DNA of 64,000 bases from positions 62,001-126,000 of the forward strand of contig NZ_AYKG01000001.1 in NCBI RefSeq assembly GCF_003788585.1, read 5' to 3'. The stretch's first letter is position 1. The number at the start of each line of letters is the position of its first letter. The notes under the pieces are model-generated. The model saw nothing but the letters and a program-made list of their open reading frames with translations, had not been told where the DNA came from and did no database searches. This document shows positions 8,188-18,453 of this stretch, one piece after another. Source of the stretch: Salinisphaera japonica YTM-1 (lineage in GTDB: Bacteria; Pseudomonadota; Gammaproteobacteria; Nevskiales; Salinisphaeraceae). Position numbers and translations under genes: made by a program.

Positions 8188-8994
8188 CTAACGCCGAGAG
8201 CGCCCGGCATCGCGTTCGGTCAACTCGTCGATTTCCGGCTCGGAGAATTTGGCCTCGCGACGGGCCTCGAGGTTGTAGGGCCCCGGCGGGCCGCCGTTCA
8301 TGTATTCGTCGAGCAGGGCGAAGAATGTGGTATCCGGGTCCAGCCCCCGCGGTTCGGCCAGGTAACGAAACCAGCGGGTGCCGATCTCGACGTGGGGTAC
8401 TTCTTCTTCCAGGATCTGTTCGAAGATCGCCACGCTCTCGTGGTCGCCGACCTGTTTGAGTTTTTGGATCATGCCGGGCGTCACATCCAGCCCCCGGGCT
8501 TCCAGCACGCGCGGCACCAACGCCATGCGCACCATCGGGTCGTGCGCGGTCTTGACCGCCATCTCCCACAGGCCGTCGTGGGCATCGAAATCACCGTAGG
8601 TGAAACCGAAATCGGCCAGGCGGGTGTTGAGCATGTCGAAGTGACGTGATTCGTCGGCGGCCATCGACAGCCAGTCGGCGTAGTAGGCTGCGGGCATGCC
8701 GCGATAGCGATAGGCCGCATCGAGCCCCAGGTTGATCGCGTTGAACTCGATATGCGCGATGGCATGGATCAAGGCCGCACGGCCTGTTTCCGATCCCAGC
8801 CCGCGGCGCGCCACCTTGGACGGATGCACCAGCGCCGGTCGCTTGGGCCGACCGGGCACCGGCACGGCCACGCCTTCACCGCTTGATGCGGCCATGCCGC
8901 TGGAATCCGCGGCATGCAGTTCGCGTGTGACCCGGCATTTCTCGGCCGGGTCACAAGTCATGAGCGCGGCATGGATATCGTCGGGCTGCATCAT
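8188..8994 (-). CDS. DUF455 family ferritin-like protein
   Basis: The protein has 268 residues. It matches the DUF455 pattern of ferritin-like (diiron-type) helical proteins: HPSKVARRGLGSETGRAALI, HAIAHIEFNAINL, MAADESRHFDMLN, and EEEVPHVEIG. The conserved Glu and His residues in those helices (E-x-x-H spacing) are the likely metal ligands. The biochemical role of the family is not established to my knowledge. tRNA hydroxylase MiaE is a related four-helix fold, but the motifs here fit DUF455 better. The start overlaps the metZ stop (CGATGATG; ATG at 8994 or 8991), so it is coupled to metZ. The stop codon lies 15 nt from a repeat right arm. Confidence 0.8.
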   Translation of the reverse strand: MMQPDDIHAALMTCDPAEKCRVTRELHAADSSGMAASSGEGVAVPVPGRPKRPALVHPSKVARRGLGSETGRAALIHAIAHIEFNAINLGLDAAYRYRGMPAAYYADWLSMAADESRHFDMLNTRLADFGFTYGDFDAHDGLWEMAVKTAHDPMVRMALVPRVLEARGLDVTPGMIQKLKQVGDHESVAIFEQILEEEVPHVEIGTRWFRYLAEPRGLDPDTTFFALLDEYMNGGPPGPYNLEARREAKFSEPEIDELTERDAGRSRR

Positions 8995-10196
8995 CGACCC
9001 AGGCCTCGGGCCAGATCGGCCTTGATATCTTCGATGTTCTCCAGCCCGACAGAAACACGCACCAGTCCCTCGCGGATGCCGGCCCGCTCGCGATCGGCCG
9101 GCGAGATCCGGCTGTGCGTGGTCGATGCCGGGTGCACGATGGTCGTTCGGGTATCGCCCAGATTGGCCGTGATCGACAACATCTCGGTGGCATTGATCAG
9201 CGCGAAGGCGGCCTCGCGCCCACCGGCCAGGTCGAAGGAGACGATACCGCCGAAGCCGCCCGGCTGTTGGCGCTTGGCCAGCTCGTGCTGGCTGTGCGAG
9301 GCCAGCCCCGGATAATAGACCTTGGCGATGCCTGGCTGGTTTTCGAGCCACTCGGCCAGCGTCATCGCGGCCCGGCAATGCGCCTGCATGCGCACTTCCA
9401 GGGTTTCCAGCGCCTTGTAGAAGATCCAGGCGTTGAACGGGCTCATGCTGGGCCCGCAGGTCCGCAGGAATCGAAAGACCTGGTCGCCCACCACATCGGC
9501 ATCACCGACGACCGCACCGCCAAGTGCTCTGCCCTGGCCGTCGATATACTTCGTGGCCGAGTGGGTCACGATATGTGCGCCCTGCTCCAGCGGGCGCTGC
9601 AAGGCCGGCGTACAGAAACAGTTATCGACCACCAGCCAGGCCCCGTGATCCTCGGCCAGCTGGCCGAGAGCCGCCATGTCCACGATCTCGGTCAGCGGGT
9701 TGGAGGGGGTCTCGACGAAAAGCATCTTCGTCGCCGGCGTAACCGCCGCGCGCCAGGCATCGACATCATCCGGGGCGACATAGCTCGTGCTGATGCCGAG
9801 CTTGGCCAGATAATTGTTGAAAAGCCCGATCGTGGAGCCGAACAGCGTATGCGAGGCCACGATATGATCGCCGGCCGATAACGTCGCCAGGCAGGTGGCC
9901 AGAATCGCGGCCATGCCCGAGCCTGTGGACACGCTGCACTCACCGCCTTCCATGGCCGCCAGGCGCTTGTTGAAGGCATCGACCGTGGGATTGGTGAAGC
10001 GCGCATAGATATTGCCCGGCTCATCACCGGAAAAACGCGCCGCACAGGCCTCGGCCGAGTCGAACACGAAGCTCGAGGTCATATAGATCGCGCTGCTGTG
10101 CTCGCCCTCGTGGGTGCGATGCGTGCCGGCACGCACGCCTTTCGTGGCGGTGCCCCACTCGGCGTTCCAGCTCGGTTCAAAGTCGCTGTCGCTCAT
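8991..10196 (-). CDS. metZ: O-succinylhomoserine sulfhydrylase
   Basis: The protein has 401 residues, a PLP enzyme of the Cys/Met metabolism family that converts O-succinylhomoserine and sulfide to homocysteine. The PLP lysine lies in THSATKYIDGQGR. Other family motifs are NIYARFTNPTV, GSGMAAI, VVDNCFCTPALQRP, and SITANLGDTRTTIVHPASTTH with the substrate-binding Arg. Placement directly after cvpA-purF supports metZ over cystathionine gamma-synthase, as in Pseudomonas. The ATG at 10196 was preferred over upstream in-frame starts because AAGAGGA lies about 8 nt before it. Confidence 0.88.
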   Translation of the reverse strand: MSDSDFEPSWNAEWGTATKGVRAGTHRTHEGEHSSAIYMTSSFVFDSAEACAARFSGDEPGNIYARFTNPTVDAFNKRLAAMEGGECSVSTGSGMAAILATCLATLSAGDHIVASHTLFGSTIGLFNNYLAKLGISTSYVAPDDVDAWRAAVTPATKMLFVETPSNPLTEIVDMAALGQLAEDHGAWLVVDNCFCTPALQRPLEQGAHIVTHSATKYIDGQGRALGGAVVGDADVVGDQVFRFLRTCGPSMSPFNAWIFYKALETLEVRMQAHCRAAMTLAEWLENQPGIAKVYYPGLASHSQHELAKRQQPGGFGGIVSFDLAGGREAAFALINATEMLSITANLGDTRTTIVHPASTTHSRISPADRERAGIREGLVRVSVGLENIEDIKADLARGLGR

Positions 10197-10227
10197 CGTT
10201 GTCGTCCTCTTGGCCATCCCGGGCACA

Positions 10228-10256
10228 AACAAAAACGCCTGCGAAAGCCGCAGGCG
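10228..10256 (-). terminator. Rho-independent terminator between purF and metZ
   Basis: On the minus strand an 8-bp stem CGCCTGCG/CGCAGGCG is followed by TTTTTGTTTG. It lies downstream of purF and about 30 nt before the metZ start. It could end purF transcripts or act as an attenuator in the metZ leader. Confidence 0.7.
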
Positions 10257-10355
10257 AGCAACATGTCAGACCCGTTTAGCGGCATTTCGACCGTCCATGA
10301 TGGACAATCCGCGCCCGCAAGCTGTTTCAAATCGGCGCATTGACGGAAGATATGG

Positions 10356-10390
10356 GCGGGGGCTTTCATGTCGAGCAAACAAGCCCCCGC
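10356..10390 (-). other. Strong stem-loop after purF
   Basis: A perfect 10-bp stem GCGGGGGCTT/AAGCCCCCGC with a 15-nt loop starts 16 nt beyond the purF stop. It has no U-tract. It could protect the mRNA 3' end or belong to the structured purF-metZ spacer (210 nt), which also holds GTCCATGATGGAC and the terminator-like hairpin at 10228. No gene is seen in the spacer. Confidence 0.5.
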
Positions 10391-10406
10391 AGGGTCTTAC
10401 TACGGG

Positions 10407-11918
10407 TCAACTGTCGTTATGGATCTCCAGAACCGCATTATCCTTGCGGCGCCGCTCTTCCTTGTTTTCGTCCGAGCGCGAGGTTTCCAGGGCCTGCAGG
10501 TACTCGGGTGAGACATCCGGGGTGATATAGCGCCCGGTGAACACAGAATCCTCGTATTCCTGGATCGCCTCGTTGCCCAGCCCCACGGCCCGTTTCAAGT
10601 CCGCCAGGTCCTGATAGATCAGCCGGTCGGCGCCGATCACCGAGCAGATCTCTTCATCGCTGTGCCCGTGGGCAACCAGCTCGGAGGCACTGGGCATATC
10701 GATGCCGTAGACGTTGGGATAACGCACCGGCGGTGCCGCGGAGGCGAAATACACCTTGTTGGCCCCGGCATCGCGCGCCATGTCGATGATCTGTCGCGAC
10801 GTGGTGCCGCGCACGATCGAATCGTCGACCAGCAGTACGTTCTTGCCCGCAAACTCGAGATCGATCGGGTTGAGCTTCTTGCGCACCGATTTAACCCGCT
10901 GCTGCTGGCCGGGCATGATGAAGGTCCGCCCGATATAACGGTTCTTGATGAAACCCTCGCGGTATTTCACGTCGAGCTGATTGGCCAGCTCCACGGCCGC
11001 GGTACGGCTGGTCGAGGGGATCGGGATCACCACGTCGATATCGTGATCGGGCCACTCACGCTGGATCTTCTCGGCCAGGAACGTGCCCATGCGCAGCCGC
11101 GCCTTGTAGACATAGACGTTATCGATGACCGAATCCGGGCGCGCGAGATAGACGTACTCAAAGATACACGGCGAATGCACCGGATTATCGGCACACTGCT
11201 GGACCTGAATCTGGCCGTCGAGCGTGATGACCACAGCCTCGCCCGGCTCGATATCGCCGATTCGCTCAAAGCCCAGGGCATCGAGTGCGACCGACTCGGA
11301 GGCGATCATGTAGTCCGTGCCGTCTTCGGTTACGCGCTTGCCGTAGACCACCGGGCGGATGCCGTTGGGATCGCGAAAACCCACCAGGCCATAGCCCGTG
11401 ATGAGGGCGGTGGCCGCATAACCGCCGCGGCAGCGCCGATGCACGGCCGATACGGCCTTGAAGATATCGTCCGGTGCCAGTTCCAGGCGCTCGCTGAGCA
11501 TCAGCTCGTGGGCGAAGACGTTGAGCAGGATTTCCGTGTCCGAATCCGTGTTCAGATGCCGTCGATCCGAGCGGTACAGCTCTTTGGCCAGCGTTTCTGC
11601 ATTGGTGAGGTTGCCGTTATGCGACAGGCAGATCCCATAGGGCGTATTCACATAAAACGGCTGGGCCTCGGCGGATGAATCCACGCCGGCCGTGGGGTAT
11701 CGCACATGGCCCACGCCGGCGTTGCCGACCAGCCGTAGCATGTGATCGGTGCGAAACACGTCGCGCACCAGGCCGTTTTCCTTGCGCAGATACAGCCGGC
11801 CGTTTTCGGTGGTCACGATACCCGCGGCATCCTGGCCGCGATGCTGAAGTACCGTCAGGGCGTCGTAGATGTCTTGATTGACCGGGGAGGTCGAGACCAT
11901 CCCAACAATGCCGCACAT
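10407..11918 (-). CDS. purF: Amidophosphoribosyltransferase
   Basis: The protein has 503 residues and carries out the first committed step of purine synthesis, making phosphoribosylamine from PRPP and glutamine. The start MCGIVGMV gives the Cys2 nucleophile of the Ntn glutaminase domain after Met removal. [11 protein letters not shown] follows. The phosphoribosyltransferase half holds [12 protein letters not shown] and the PRPP loop [17 protein letters not shown]. Length and motifs are those of the E. coli-type enzyme. It lies 36 nt downstream of cvpA, the standard cvpA-purF pair. Confidence 0.97.
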   Translation of the reverse strand: MCGIVGMVSTSPVNQDIYDALTVLQHRGQDAAGIVTTENGRLYLRKENGLVRDVFRTDHMLRLVGNAGVGHVRYPTAGVDSSAEAQPFYVNTPYGICLSHNGNLTNAETLAKELYRSDRRHLNTDSDTEILLNVFAHELMLSERLELAPDDIFKAVSAVHRRCRGGYAATALITGYGLVGFRDPNGIRPVVYGKRVTEDGTDYMIASESVALDALGFERIGDIEPGEAVVITLDGQIQVQQCADNPVHSPCIFEYVYLARPDSVIDNVYVYKARLRMGTFLAEKIQREWPDHDIDVVIPIPSTSRTAAVELANQLDVKYREGFIKNRYIGRTFIMPGQQQRVKSVRKKLNPIDLEFAGKNVLLVDDSIVRGTTSRQIIDMARDAGANKVYFASAAPPVRYPNVYGIDMPSASELVAHGHSDEEICSVIGADRLIYQDLADLKRAVGLGNEAIQEYEDSVFTGRYITPDVSPEYLQALETSRSDENKEERRRKDNAVLEIHNDS

Positions 11919-11954
11919 AAGCGAGTCGCTCGGTTGAGTAAGACGAGGGTCGTG

Positions 11955-12500
11955 TCAGTTGATCGATGCGCTGGCGGGATTGCCATCGCCGGCTGCACCA
12001 TCGGTGGCGTCCGGAAACGTGATTGCGCCGGCGACATTGGGCGGCAGATACCCGCGGGCCCAGATTGCGCCGTGTTCCAGCTTGGCGATGAAGATCGAGT
12101 TCTGCCACCAGGCATCCCGAGGAACCGAGGTCACGCCGGCCAGCATCACGAGCAGCACGAGTACAGCCACGCCCCGGGCCACGCCGAAGGCAATGCCCAG
12201 CACTCGATCGGTGCCCGCCAGGCCGGTACCCGAAACAAGTTGGCCCAGGAAGTAATTGAGGATCGCACCCACGATCAGTACACCGATGAAGACCGCGGCG
12301 AACGCCACGACCAGGCGCGCCGAATCCATGTCGATCCAGTCGACGAGAAGCGTCTCGACCGTCGGGGCAAAACGAAAGGCGACGAAAAAAGCCACGATCC
12401 AGGTTGCCAGCCCCAGCACCTCGCGCAGAAAACCGCGAAAGAAGCCGATGATCGCCGATAGCACGACGACGATCGCGATGATGACATCGATCCAGATCAT
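11955..12500 (-). CDS. cvpA: CvpA family membrane protein
   Basis: The protein has 181 residues and four hydrophobic helices (starting WIDVIIAIVVVLSAIIGFFRG), with FxRGFLREVLGLATW characteristic of CvpA. The family is needed for colicin V production in E. coli and has roles in envelope homeostasis, but its molecular function is not settled. It is placed before purF, as in most gammaproteobacteria. The C-terminal tail is polar. Confidence 0.92.
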   Translation of the reverse strand: MIWIDVIIAIVVVLSAIIGFFRGFLREVLGLATWIVAFFVAFRFAPTVETLLVDWIDMDSARLVVAFAAVFIGVLIVGAILNYFLGQLVSGTGLAGTDRVLGIAFGVARGVAVLVLLVMLAGVTSVPRDAWWQNSIFIAKLEHGAIWARGYLPPNVAGAITFPDATDGAAGDGNPASASIN

Positions 12501-12561
12501 GACGGCTCGTTGTAACCCCGTGAGACCGCGATCATACCAGAGCCGCGCGTCTCGGGATCAT

Positions 12562-12588
12562 GCGGGACAGCCCTGAACGCTGTCCCGC
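12562..12588 (-). other. Perfect 10-bp hairpin between the SPOR gene and cvpA
   Basis: GCGGGACAGC/GCTGTCCCGC with a 7-nt loop lies in the 102-nt spacer just after the SPOR gene stop. There is no U-tract on either strand. It is possibly a processing or stability element, or a weak terminator. Confidence 0.5.
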
Positions 12589-12602
12589 GACCACACTGAT
12601 GG

Positions 12603-13430
12603 TTAAGGCAGATTTCGCACCAGCCCGTTGCGGCCTTGCTGCGAAAGCTTGTCCGCGGCATCGCGTGCTTGGCCCTCGTTGGAAAACGGACCGATGTTCA
12701 CGCGATACAGCGTGCGGCCGTTGATCGTGGCCGGCGTGTAGGAGGCCGAGAAACGGCCGCCCAACGAACGCGCCAGGTCTGCGGCGTTGGATTGCTTGGA
12801 GAAACTGCCCACCTGCACAACCCAACCGCTGATGCTGTTGCGCTGGCCGGCGCTCGAACTCGACGTGTTGCTGCTCGAGGTCGTGTCGCGCTGACTGGCA
12901 CGGCCTTGGGTCGAGGCGCCGTAATCGCTGCCCGATTGTGACGAGCGCTGCGGGGCCGGCTCGGGCTCGGGCGCCGGTGTGGGCTCCCGCTCAGGTTCCG
13001 GCTCGCGCGACTGCTGCGGCTCTGACGTACGCTGCGACTGGCTGGCACGCGGCGCCTCGTCGTCGGCCGGCGCGTTGCCAGCGTCGTCGCTCGCCTCGTT
13101 GTCAGCGTCATTCTGGCGGCCGGCGACCGGCGGCGTTTCGAAGCTTTCGTCGTCGGCCTGATCGGTATCGGCGCTGTCATCGCGCTGGGGCGAAACCGCT
13201 TCGGGCATATCCGGCGTGTCGTTCGCGTCGGTCTCGTCTTCGCCCTGGTTATCGCCTTGTGACTCCGACTGGGTCTGACCATCGGGATCCACGGTATAGA
13301 CACGCATATCGCCCGACTTGTCGGCCTCGTTGTTGCCGCCCATGCACTGCGACAGCAGCACCGGCACGAGCACGCCGATGGCGATGATGATCACGACGCC
13401 GATCAGGCGTTTTTTCATTACGTCATTCAT
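12603..13430 (-). CDS. SPOR domain cell-division-type protein (DedD-like)
   Basis: The protein has 275 residues. It has a single N-terminal membrane helix (about 8-26, IGVVIIIAIGVLVPVLL) and a long, disordered, Asp/Glu/Gln/Ser-rich linker (about 30-195) with PEPEREPTPAPEPEP repeats. A C-terminal SPOR domain (about 198-275) holds GWVVQVGSFSKQSNAADL and RVNIGPFSNEGQARDAADKL. SPOR domains bind denuded septal peptidoglycan. The position between folC and cvpA matches dedD, so a septum-located inner-membrane protein is likely. The start ATG overlaps the folC stop by 4 nt (ATGA). A second in-frame ATG (MKKR) lies four codons later. Confidence 0.88.
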   Translation of the reverse strand: MNDVMKKRLIGVVIIIAIGVLVPVLLSQCMGGNNEADKSGDMRVYTVDPDGQTQSESQGDNQGEDETDANDTPDMPEAVSPQRDDSADTDQADDESFETPPVAGRQNDADNEASDDAGNAPADDEAPRASQSQRTSEPQQSREPEPEREPTPAPEPEPAPQRSSQSGSDYGASTQGRASQRDTTSSSNTSSSSAGQRNSISGWVVQVGSFSKQSNAADLARSLGGRFSASYTPATINGRTLYRVNIGPFSNEGQARDAADKLSQQGRNGLVRNLP

Positions 13431-14677
13431 GTCATTGGATCCCGAACCTGGGCCACCGTATAGAAAGAACCACAGACCACAATACAGTCGGCCGCGTCAG
13501 CCACCGACCGCGCGGCCGCCAAACCTGCTGCCGGACTGGCAAAACCGGCCTGTTCATTGCCCTGGCCAAGCCGTGAGCCAAGCTCGGCCGCGCTTGCCCC
13601 ACGCGGCGTCACACCGGACAGATCCACCGGATACCACTGATCGACGTGTGGCGCCAGCATCGCCCCGATCTTTTCGATCGGCTTGTCGACGAGCATGCCG
13701 ATCACCAGATGTACCCGGTCAAACGCCCGGTCGGTCAGCGTCTCGATCAGTCGCGCGATGGCGGCTTCATTATGACCGACATCATAAACGATGGCGGGCG
13801 ACGACATGTGCCATTCTCGTCGTCCGGGCAACCGCCGCTGGGCGTGTGCCGCCCGTGCGATATCCGCAGCACTCACCGACAGACCCAGCCGATGCACGAG
13901 CGCCACGCTGGCGGCCATGTTGTCATCGAGCACGTCGGCCTCGACGGCGGCCGCCACGGCCTGCTGGCCGTCGCGGATCCGCCACTGCCCGTCCACGCGC
14001 CGGATATCGAATGCTTCGCCGATGGGTTCAAAGCAGGCACCGATCGTCGCCGCCTGCGCGGCGAGACTGGCCGGCCGGTCCCGCTCGCTGCAGAGCGCCG
14101 GCTTGTCGGCCCGATAAATACCGGCTTTCTCGGTGCCGATCGCCTCGCGGGTATCGCCCAGCCAGTCGGTATGATCCAGGCCAATAGACACCACGAGCGC
14201 GATATCGGCATCCACGATATTCACCGCATCGAGACGTCCGCCCAGGCCGACCTCAAGGATCGCGATATCCACGCCGGCACGCTTGAACAGCCACAGGGCC
14301 GCGAGCGTGCCCCATTCGAAAAACGTCAGCCGGGTATCACCGCGCACGGCTTCGATCGCCGTGAACGCAGCGATGAAATCGGCATCGCTGGCGGGTGCGC
14401 CGTCGACGGTCACGCGCTCGTTATAGCGCCAAAGATGCGGCGAGGTATAGCAGCCCACCCGGGCGCGCGAGCCGATCAGCCCGGCGGTCAGAGCCACGCA
14501 ACTGCCCTTGCCGTTGGTGCCGCCGATCACCACCGACTGCCGCGCCGGGCAACGAAGGCCCAGCGCATCGGCCACGCGCCCGACCCGATCCAGGCCCAGC
14601 TCGATCTCGCTCGGATGCGCGGCCAGCTGGGCGTCGAGCCAGGCACCGAGCGTTGCCTGCCCGGCTGGCGTGTTCAA
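13427..14677 (-). CDS. folC: Dihydrofolate/folylpolyglutamate synthase
   Basis: The protein has 416 residues. It adds glutamate to dihydropteroate and to folates using ATP. Mur-ligase-type motifs are the P-loop [14 protein letters not shown], the omega loop region [27 protein letters not shown] and [11 protein letters not shown], with [11 protein letters not shown] in the C-terminal domain. The start is TTG at 14677, overlapping the accD stop (TTGA). No upstream ATG is available without running into accD, so a coupled non-ATG start is likely. Confidence 0.93.
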   Translation of the reverse strand: MNTPAGQATLGAWLDAQLAAHPSEIELGLDRVGRVADALGLRCPARQSVVIGGTNGKGSCVALTAGLIGSRARVGCYTSPHLWRYNERVTVDGAPASDADFIAAFTAIEAVRGDTRLTFFEWGTLAALWLFKRAGVDIAILEVGLGGRLDAVNIVDADIALVVSIGLDHTDWLGDTREAIGTEKAGIYRADKPALCSERDRPASLAAQAATIGACFEPIGEAFDIRRVDGQWRIRDGQQAVAAAVEADVLDDNMAASVALVHRLGLSVSAADIARAAHAQRRLPGRREWHMSSPAIVYDVGHNEAAIARLIETLTDRAFDRVHLVIGMLVDKPIEKIGAMLAPHVDQWYPVDLSGVTPRGASAAELGSRLGQGNEQAGFASPAAGLAAARSVADAADCIVVCGSFYTVAQVRDPMT

Positions 14678-15648
14678 GAGGTGCCGGACTCCGTGGGCGC
14701 GGACGGTGTCTCGGCTTGGGCCGACGCCTCGGCTGCGGGCGCGCTATCGACCGTGTCGCCGACCGGTGCATCGTCTGCGGCGGCCAGCGTTGGCGCCTGA
14801 TGGGTAAACATCGAGACCACACCGTGAATACGATCGCGCAGCTGTTCGCGCTCGACGATCATGTCGATCGCGCCGTGCTCTAGCAGGAACTCGCTGCGCT
14901 GAAAGCCTTCTGGCAAGGTCTGTTTCACGGTCTGCTCGATCACGCGCGGGCCGGCAAAACCAACCAGCGCCTCGGGCTCGGCCACGTTGATATCGCCCAG
15001 CATGGCGAAACTGGCCGCCACGCCGCCCATTGTCGGGTGGGTGAGCACCGAGACGAACGGCAGGCCGCGATCGGCCAGGCGTGACAGTGCGGCGCTGGTT
15101 TTGCCCATCTGCATGAGCGAGAACAGCCCTTCCTGCATGCGCGCGCCGCCCGAGGCCGAGAAGAACACGAACGGGGTTTCGCGCTCGATGGCTTCGTGTA
15201 CACCGCGTACGAACGACTCGCCAACCACGCTGCCCATCGAGCCCCCCATGAACTTGAAATCCATGGCGCCGGCCACGATCGGCAGGGTCTTGAGCTGGCC
15301 GGCCATCATGACCACGGCCTCGCGTTCGCCCGAGTCTTTCTGTGCCGCAGACAGGCGATCGCGATATTTCTTGGAATCCCGAAACTTGAGCGGATCCTTG
15401 GGCTCAAGACCGGTGGCCAGCTCCTCGCGCGGGTCGGCGTCGAGAAACAGATCGAGGCGTTGCCGGGCGCGCAGCCGCTGATGGGCGTTGCATTTGGGAC
15501 AGACATGCAACGTGCGCTCCATCTCGGCGGTGTAGAGCACTGCCCCACAGCTGCCGCATTTGGTCCACACGCCTTCCGGCACGCTGTTCTTGCTGCGCGG
15601 GCCGTCGCCCCGCATTTTCGACGGCATCAGTTTTTCGAGCCAGCTCAC
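14674..15648 (-). CDS. accD: Acetyl-CoA carboxylase carboxyltransferase subunit beta
   Basis: The protein has 324 residues and is half of the carboxyltransferase that makes malonyl-CoA, pairing with AccA. The N-terminal zinc ribbon ([20 protein letters not shown], then PKC) and the crotonase-type core ([43 protein letters not shown]) are intact. A C-terminal extension of about 35 residues is Ala/Thr/Glu-rich and low complexity. The start is GTG, overlapping the trpA stop by 4 nt (GTGA). The position after trp genes and before folC is the usual one. Confidence 0.97.
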   Translation of the reverse strand: MSWLEKLMPSKMRGDGPRSKNSVPEGVWTKCGSCGAVLYTAEMERTLHVCPKCNAHQRLRARQRLDLFLDADPREELATGLEPKDPLKFRDSKKYRDRLSAAQKDSGEREAVVMMAGQLKTLPIVAGAMDFKFMGGSMGSVVGESFVRGVHEAIERETPFVFFSASGGARMQEGLFSLMQMGKTSAALSRLADRGLPFVSVLTHPTMGGVAASFAMLGDINVAEPEALVGFAGPRVIEQTVKQTLPEGFQRSEFLLEHGAIDMIVEREQLRDRIHGVVSMFTHQAPTLAAADDAPVGDTVDSAPAAEASAQAETPSAPTESGTS

Positions 15649-16526
15649 GCGTGTTCACCCTTTTCTGTCTGCTTGACCTTGCGCTTGTCGTCGCGCACGT
15701 CGATCGCCGCGCGCATGTCGCCCAGCGTACGCGACAACGCGCGGCGCGCGCCCGCTTCGTCGTCCAGATGCTCGGCGATCTGGCCGACCAGCACGCTGCC
15801 CACAACCACGCCGTCGGCAACATCGGATACGTCGGCTGCGTTGGCCGGCGTGCGCACGCCAAACCCCACGCCAACCGGCAGCTTGCTCGCCCGTCGGATC
15901 GGCGCGATCTGGCCGGCCAAGGCATCGGTATCCAGACTGGCCGACCCGGTCACACCCTTGAACGACACATAATAGATATAGCCGCCGGCGTTTTCGCAGA
16001 TCATCTTGATCCGCGCTTCGCCGGTCGTCGGCGCGATCAGGCACACCGGCGACAGGTTGGCCGCCGTCAGGCTGGGCACGACCTCGGGTGCCTCCTCGGC
16101 CGTGAGATCGACGATCAGCACACCATCGACCCCGGATTCGGCCGCGCGAGCGGCAAAATCGTCCAGGCCCATCCGATCGATCGGGTTGTAGTAGCCCATC
16201 AGTACCACGGGCGTGGTGGCATCGTCTTCGCGAAAGCGGGCCACCATCGACAACACGTCGCGCAGGCTGGTGTTGTGCGCCAGCGCGCGCTCACAGGCTG
16301 CCTGGATCACCGGGCCGTCGGCCATGGGATCGGTGAACGGCACGCCCAGCTCGATCACATCCGCCCCGGCTTCGACCAATGCGTGCATGAAGCCCGGCGT
16401 GGCCGCCGGCTGCGGGTCGCCGGCGGTCAGGTAGGGGATCAGCGCCGTGCGCCCGGCGGCCTTGAGATCAGAAAAGCGCTGCGTCAAACGATTGACGGCG
16501 GGCTCGGTCGGTTCAACAACACTCAA
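15645..16526 (-). CDS. trpA: Tryptophan synthase alpha chain
   Basis: The protein has 293 residues from the TTG start. It cleaves indole-3-glycerol phosphate to indole for TrpB. Catalytic Glu and Asp lie in [42 protein letters not shown] and GFGVRTP (phosphate site) are present. The start is inferred: TTG at 16526 overlaps the trpB stop (TTGAG) and has AGGAG 7 nt upstream inside trpB. No ATG or GTG precedes the conserved [21 protein letters not shown]. This leaves a slightly long N-terminus and a charged C-terminal tail compared with the E. coli 268 residues. Confidence 0.93.
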   Translation of the reverse strand: MSVVEPTEPAVNRLTQRFSDLKAAGRTALIPYLTAGDPQPAATPGFMHALVEAGADVIELGVPFTDPMADGPVIQAACERALAHNTSLRDVLSMVARFREDDATTPVVLMGYYNPIDRMGLDDFAARAAESGVDGVLIVDLTAEEAPEVVPSLTAANLSPVCLIAPTTGEARIKMICENAGGYIYYVSFKGVTGSASLDTDALAGQIAPIRRASKLPVGVGFGVRTPANAADVSDVADGVVVGSVLVGQIAEHLDDEAGARRALSRTLGDMRAAIDVRDDKRKVKQTEKGEHA

Positions 16527-17779
16527 AGCGTTTCTCCTGCGGCCTCGGCAACGCTTGCCATATCCTTGTCGCCCCGCCCGGACAGGTTCAACAGGATCGA
16601 TTGCTCGGGCGACATCGTGGCGGCCAGGCGCTGGGCATAGGCGATGGCGTGGGCGGTTTCCAATGCGGGCATGACGCCCTCGATGCGCGTGCATTCGTGG
16701 AAGGCGGCGAGCGCTTCGGTGTCGGTCACGCTGACATAGTTCGCGCGGCCGATATCCTTGAGCCAGGCGTGCTCAGGGCCCACGCCGGGATAATCCAGCC
16801 CGGCCGATACCGAGTGCGTGCCCATGATCTGGCCGTTGTCATCCTGCATGAGATACGTGCGGTTGCCGTGTAACACGCCCGAGCGCCCGGCCGAGAGCGG
16901 CGCCGCGTGACGCCCGGATTCGATCCCGTCGCCGCCGGCCTCCACGCCGTAGATCTTGACCGAGTCGTCGTCCAGGAACGGATAGAACAGGCCGATGGCG
17001 TTCGAGCCGCCGCCAACACAGGCCACCAGCGCATCCGGCAGCTTGCCGGCACGCTCCAGCATCTGGCGGCGCGACTCGCGCCCGATCACGGCCTGGAAAT
17101 CACGCACCATCGCCGGATACGGCGCCGGACCGGCCACGGTGCCGATGATATAGAAGGTGTCGTCGACGTTGGCCACCCAGTCACGAAGCGCCTCGTTCAT
17201 CGCGTCCTTGAGCGTCTTCGAGCCGGACTCGACGGGGCGGACCTCAGCACCCAGCAGACGCATGCGATAGACGTTGGTGGCCTGACGACGCATGTCCTCA
17301 CTGCCCATGAACACCACACACGTCAGGCCGAGGCGTGCCGCCACGGTGGCCGTGGCCACGCCGTGCTGGCCGGCGCCGGTTTCGGCGATGATGCGGGTCT
17401 TGCCCATGCGCACGGCCAGCATGGCCTGGCCGATACAGTTGTTGATCTTGTGCGCGCCGGTGTGATTCAGGTCTTCACGCTTGAACCAGATCTGGGCGCC
17501 GCCGGCTTTCTTGGACAGTCGCTCGGCGTGATAGATCGGCGTCGGCCGGCCCACGAAGTCAGCCATGTCGGCATCCAGCTGCGCCTTGAAGGCCGCATCT
17601 TTCTGGGCCTCGGCGTAGGCCTTGGCCAGCTCGTCCAGTGGCGCCATGAGGGTTTCGGCCACGAACCGGCCGCCGTAGGGCCCGAAATGACCGCGCAGAT
17701 CGGGCGTGTCACGCCAGGCGTGCGCATTGGCACCGGCCGGGTTTTCAACAGAAGGGTTCGTGTTCTGGGTCGTACTCAT
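16523..17779 (-). CDS. trpB: Tryptophan synthase beta chain
   Basis: The protein has 418 residues, a PLP enzyme joining indole and serine to tryptophan. The PLP lysine lies in [12 protein letters not shown]. Other conserved segments are [36 protein letters not shown], the phosphate loop [10 protein letters not shown], and [16 protein letters not shown]. An N-terminal extension of about 25 polar residues precedes the core. The ATG overlaps the trpF stop by 4 nt. Confidence 0.97.
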   Translation of the reverse strand: MSTTQNTNPSVENPAGANAHAWRDTPDLRGHFGPYGGRFVAETLMAPLDELAKAYAEAQKDAAFKAQLDADMADFVGRPTPIYHAERLSKKAGGAQIWFKREDLNHTGAHKINNCIGQAMLAVRMGKTRIIAETGAGQHGVATATVAARLGLTCVVFMGSEDMRRQATNVYRMRLLGAEVRPVESGSKTLKDAMNEALRDWVANVDDTFYIIGTVAGPAPYPAMVRDFQAVIGRESRRQMLERAGKLPDALVACVGGGSNAIGLFYPFLDDDSVKIYGVEAGGDGIESGRHAAPLSAGRSGVLHGNRTYLMQDDNGQIMGTHSVSAGLDYPGVGPEHAWLKDIGRANYVSVTDTEALAAFHECTRIEGVMPALETAHAIAYAQRLAATMSPEQSILLNLSGRGDKDMASVAEAAGETL

Positions 17780-18408
17780 GACTGACCTGCCTTGTCTACT
17801 GCGTTGATGAACGCGTGCATCTTGTCGGCCGACTTGCGGCCCGGGGCATCTTCGACCCCGCTACTGACATCCACGGCATACGGCGCCAGCGCGGCGATCG
17901 CCTGCCCGACGTTGCCGGGATGCAACCCGCCGGCCACCACGACCGGCAGGCCCACGGCCGACAGATCGATCTGCCAGTCGAAGGTCTCGCCCTGCCCGCC
18001 CGGCTGCCCGCGCCGATTGCCATCGAGCAGGAGCGCGGCCGCATCGTGGTAATCGTGGGCGGCCTGCAATACGGATGCGTCCGTCTCACCCATGGCAACC
18101 GCCTTCATGTAGGGCTTGCCGAACGAGCGACAGAACGCCGGCGTCTCGTCACCGTGGAACTGCAGCATATCCAGTGTTACCGATTCCACGACCTCACTGA
18201 CCATTGTGGCGTCGTCGTTCATGAACAAGGCCACGCGGCTGACAAACGGGCCGATCGCCTGGCTGATCGATACGGCGCGCGCCGCATCCAGCCGCCGCCG
18301 ACTGTTGTGCGCAAACACCAGCCCGAGCGCATCGGCCCCGGCTGCGACGGCCGCCCGGGCATCGTCGGCCGAGCACAGACCACAGATCTTGGTGCGCACG
18401 TGTGTCAT
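17776..18408 (-). CDS. trpF: Phosphoribosylanthranilate isomerase
   Basis: The protein has 210 residues, a TIM-barrel isomerase of tryptophan synthesis. The active-site Cys lies in [11 protein letters not shown] and the Asp in [29 protein letters not shown] forms part of the phosphate site. It heads the trpF-trpB-trpA coupled set. trpC, trpD and trpE are not in this window. Confidence 0.96.
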   Translation of the reverse strand: MTHVRTKICGLCSADDARAAVAAGADALGLVFAHNSRRRLDAARAVSISQAIGPFVSRVALFMNDDATMVSEVVESVTLDMLQFHGDETPAFCRSFGKPYMKAVAMGETDASVLQAAHDYHDAAALLLDGNRRGQPGGQGETFDWQIDLSAVGLPVVVAGGLHPGNVGQAIAALAPYAVDVSSGVEDAPGRKSADKMHAFINAVDKAGQS

Positions 18409-18453
18409 GGCGTCAATTACTCGAAGCGTTTCATCGCCGGTTGGGCGACGATT

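Noticed and set aside
8188-8994. tRNA hydroxylase MiaE as the identity of the ferritin-like gene
   Set aside because: The HPSKVARRGLGSETGRAALIH and HIEFNAINL motifs fit DUF455; MiaE would show different spacing of its diiron ligands.
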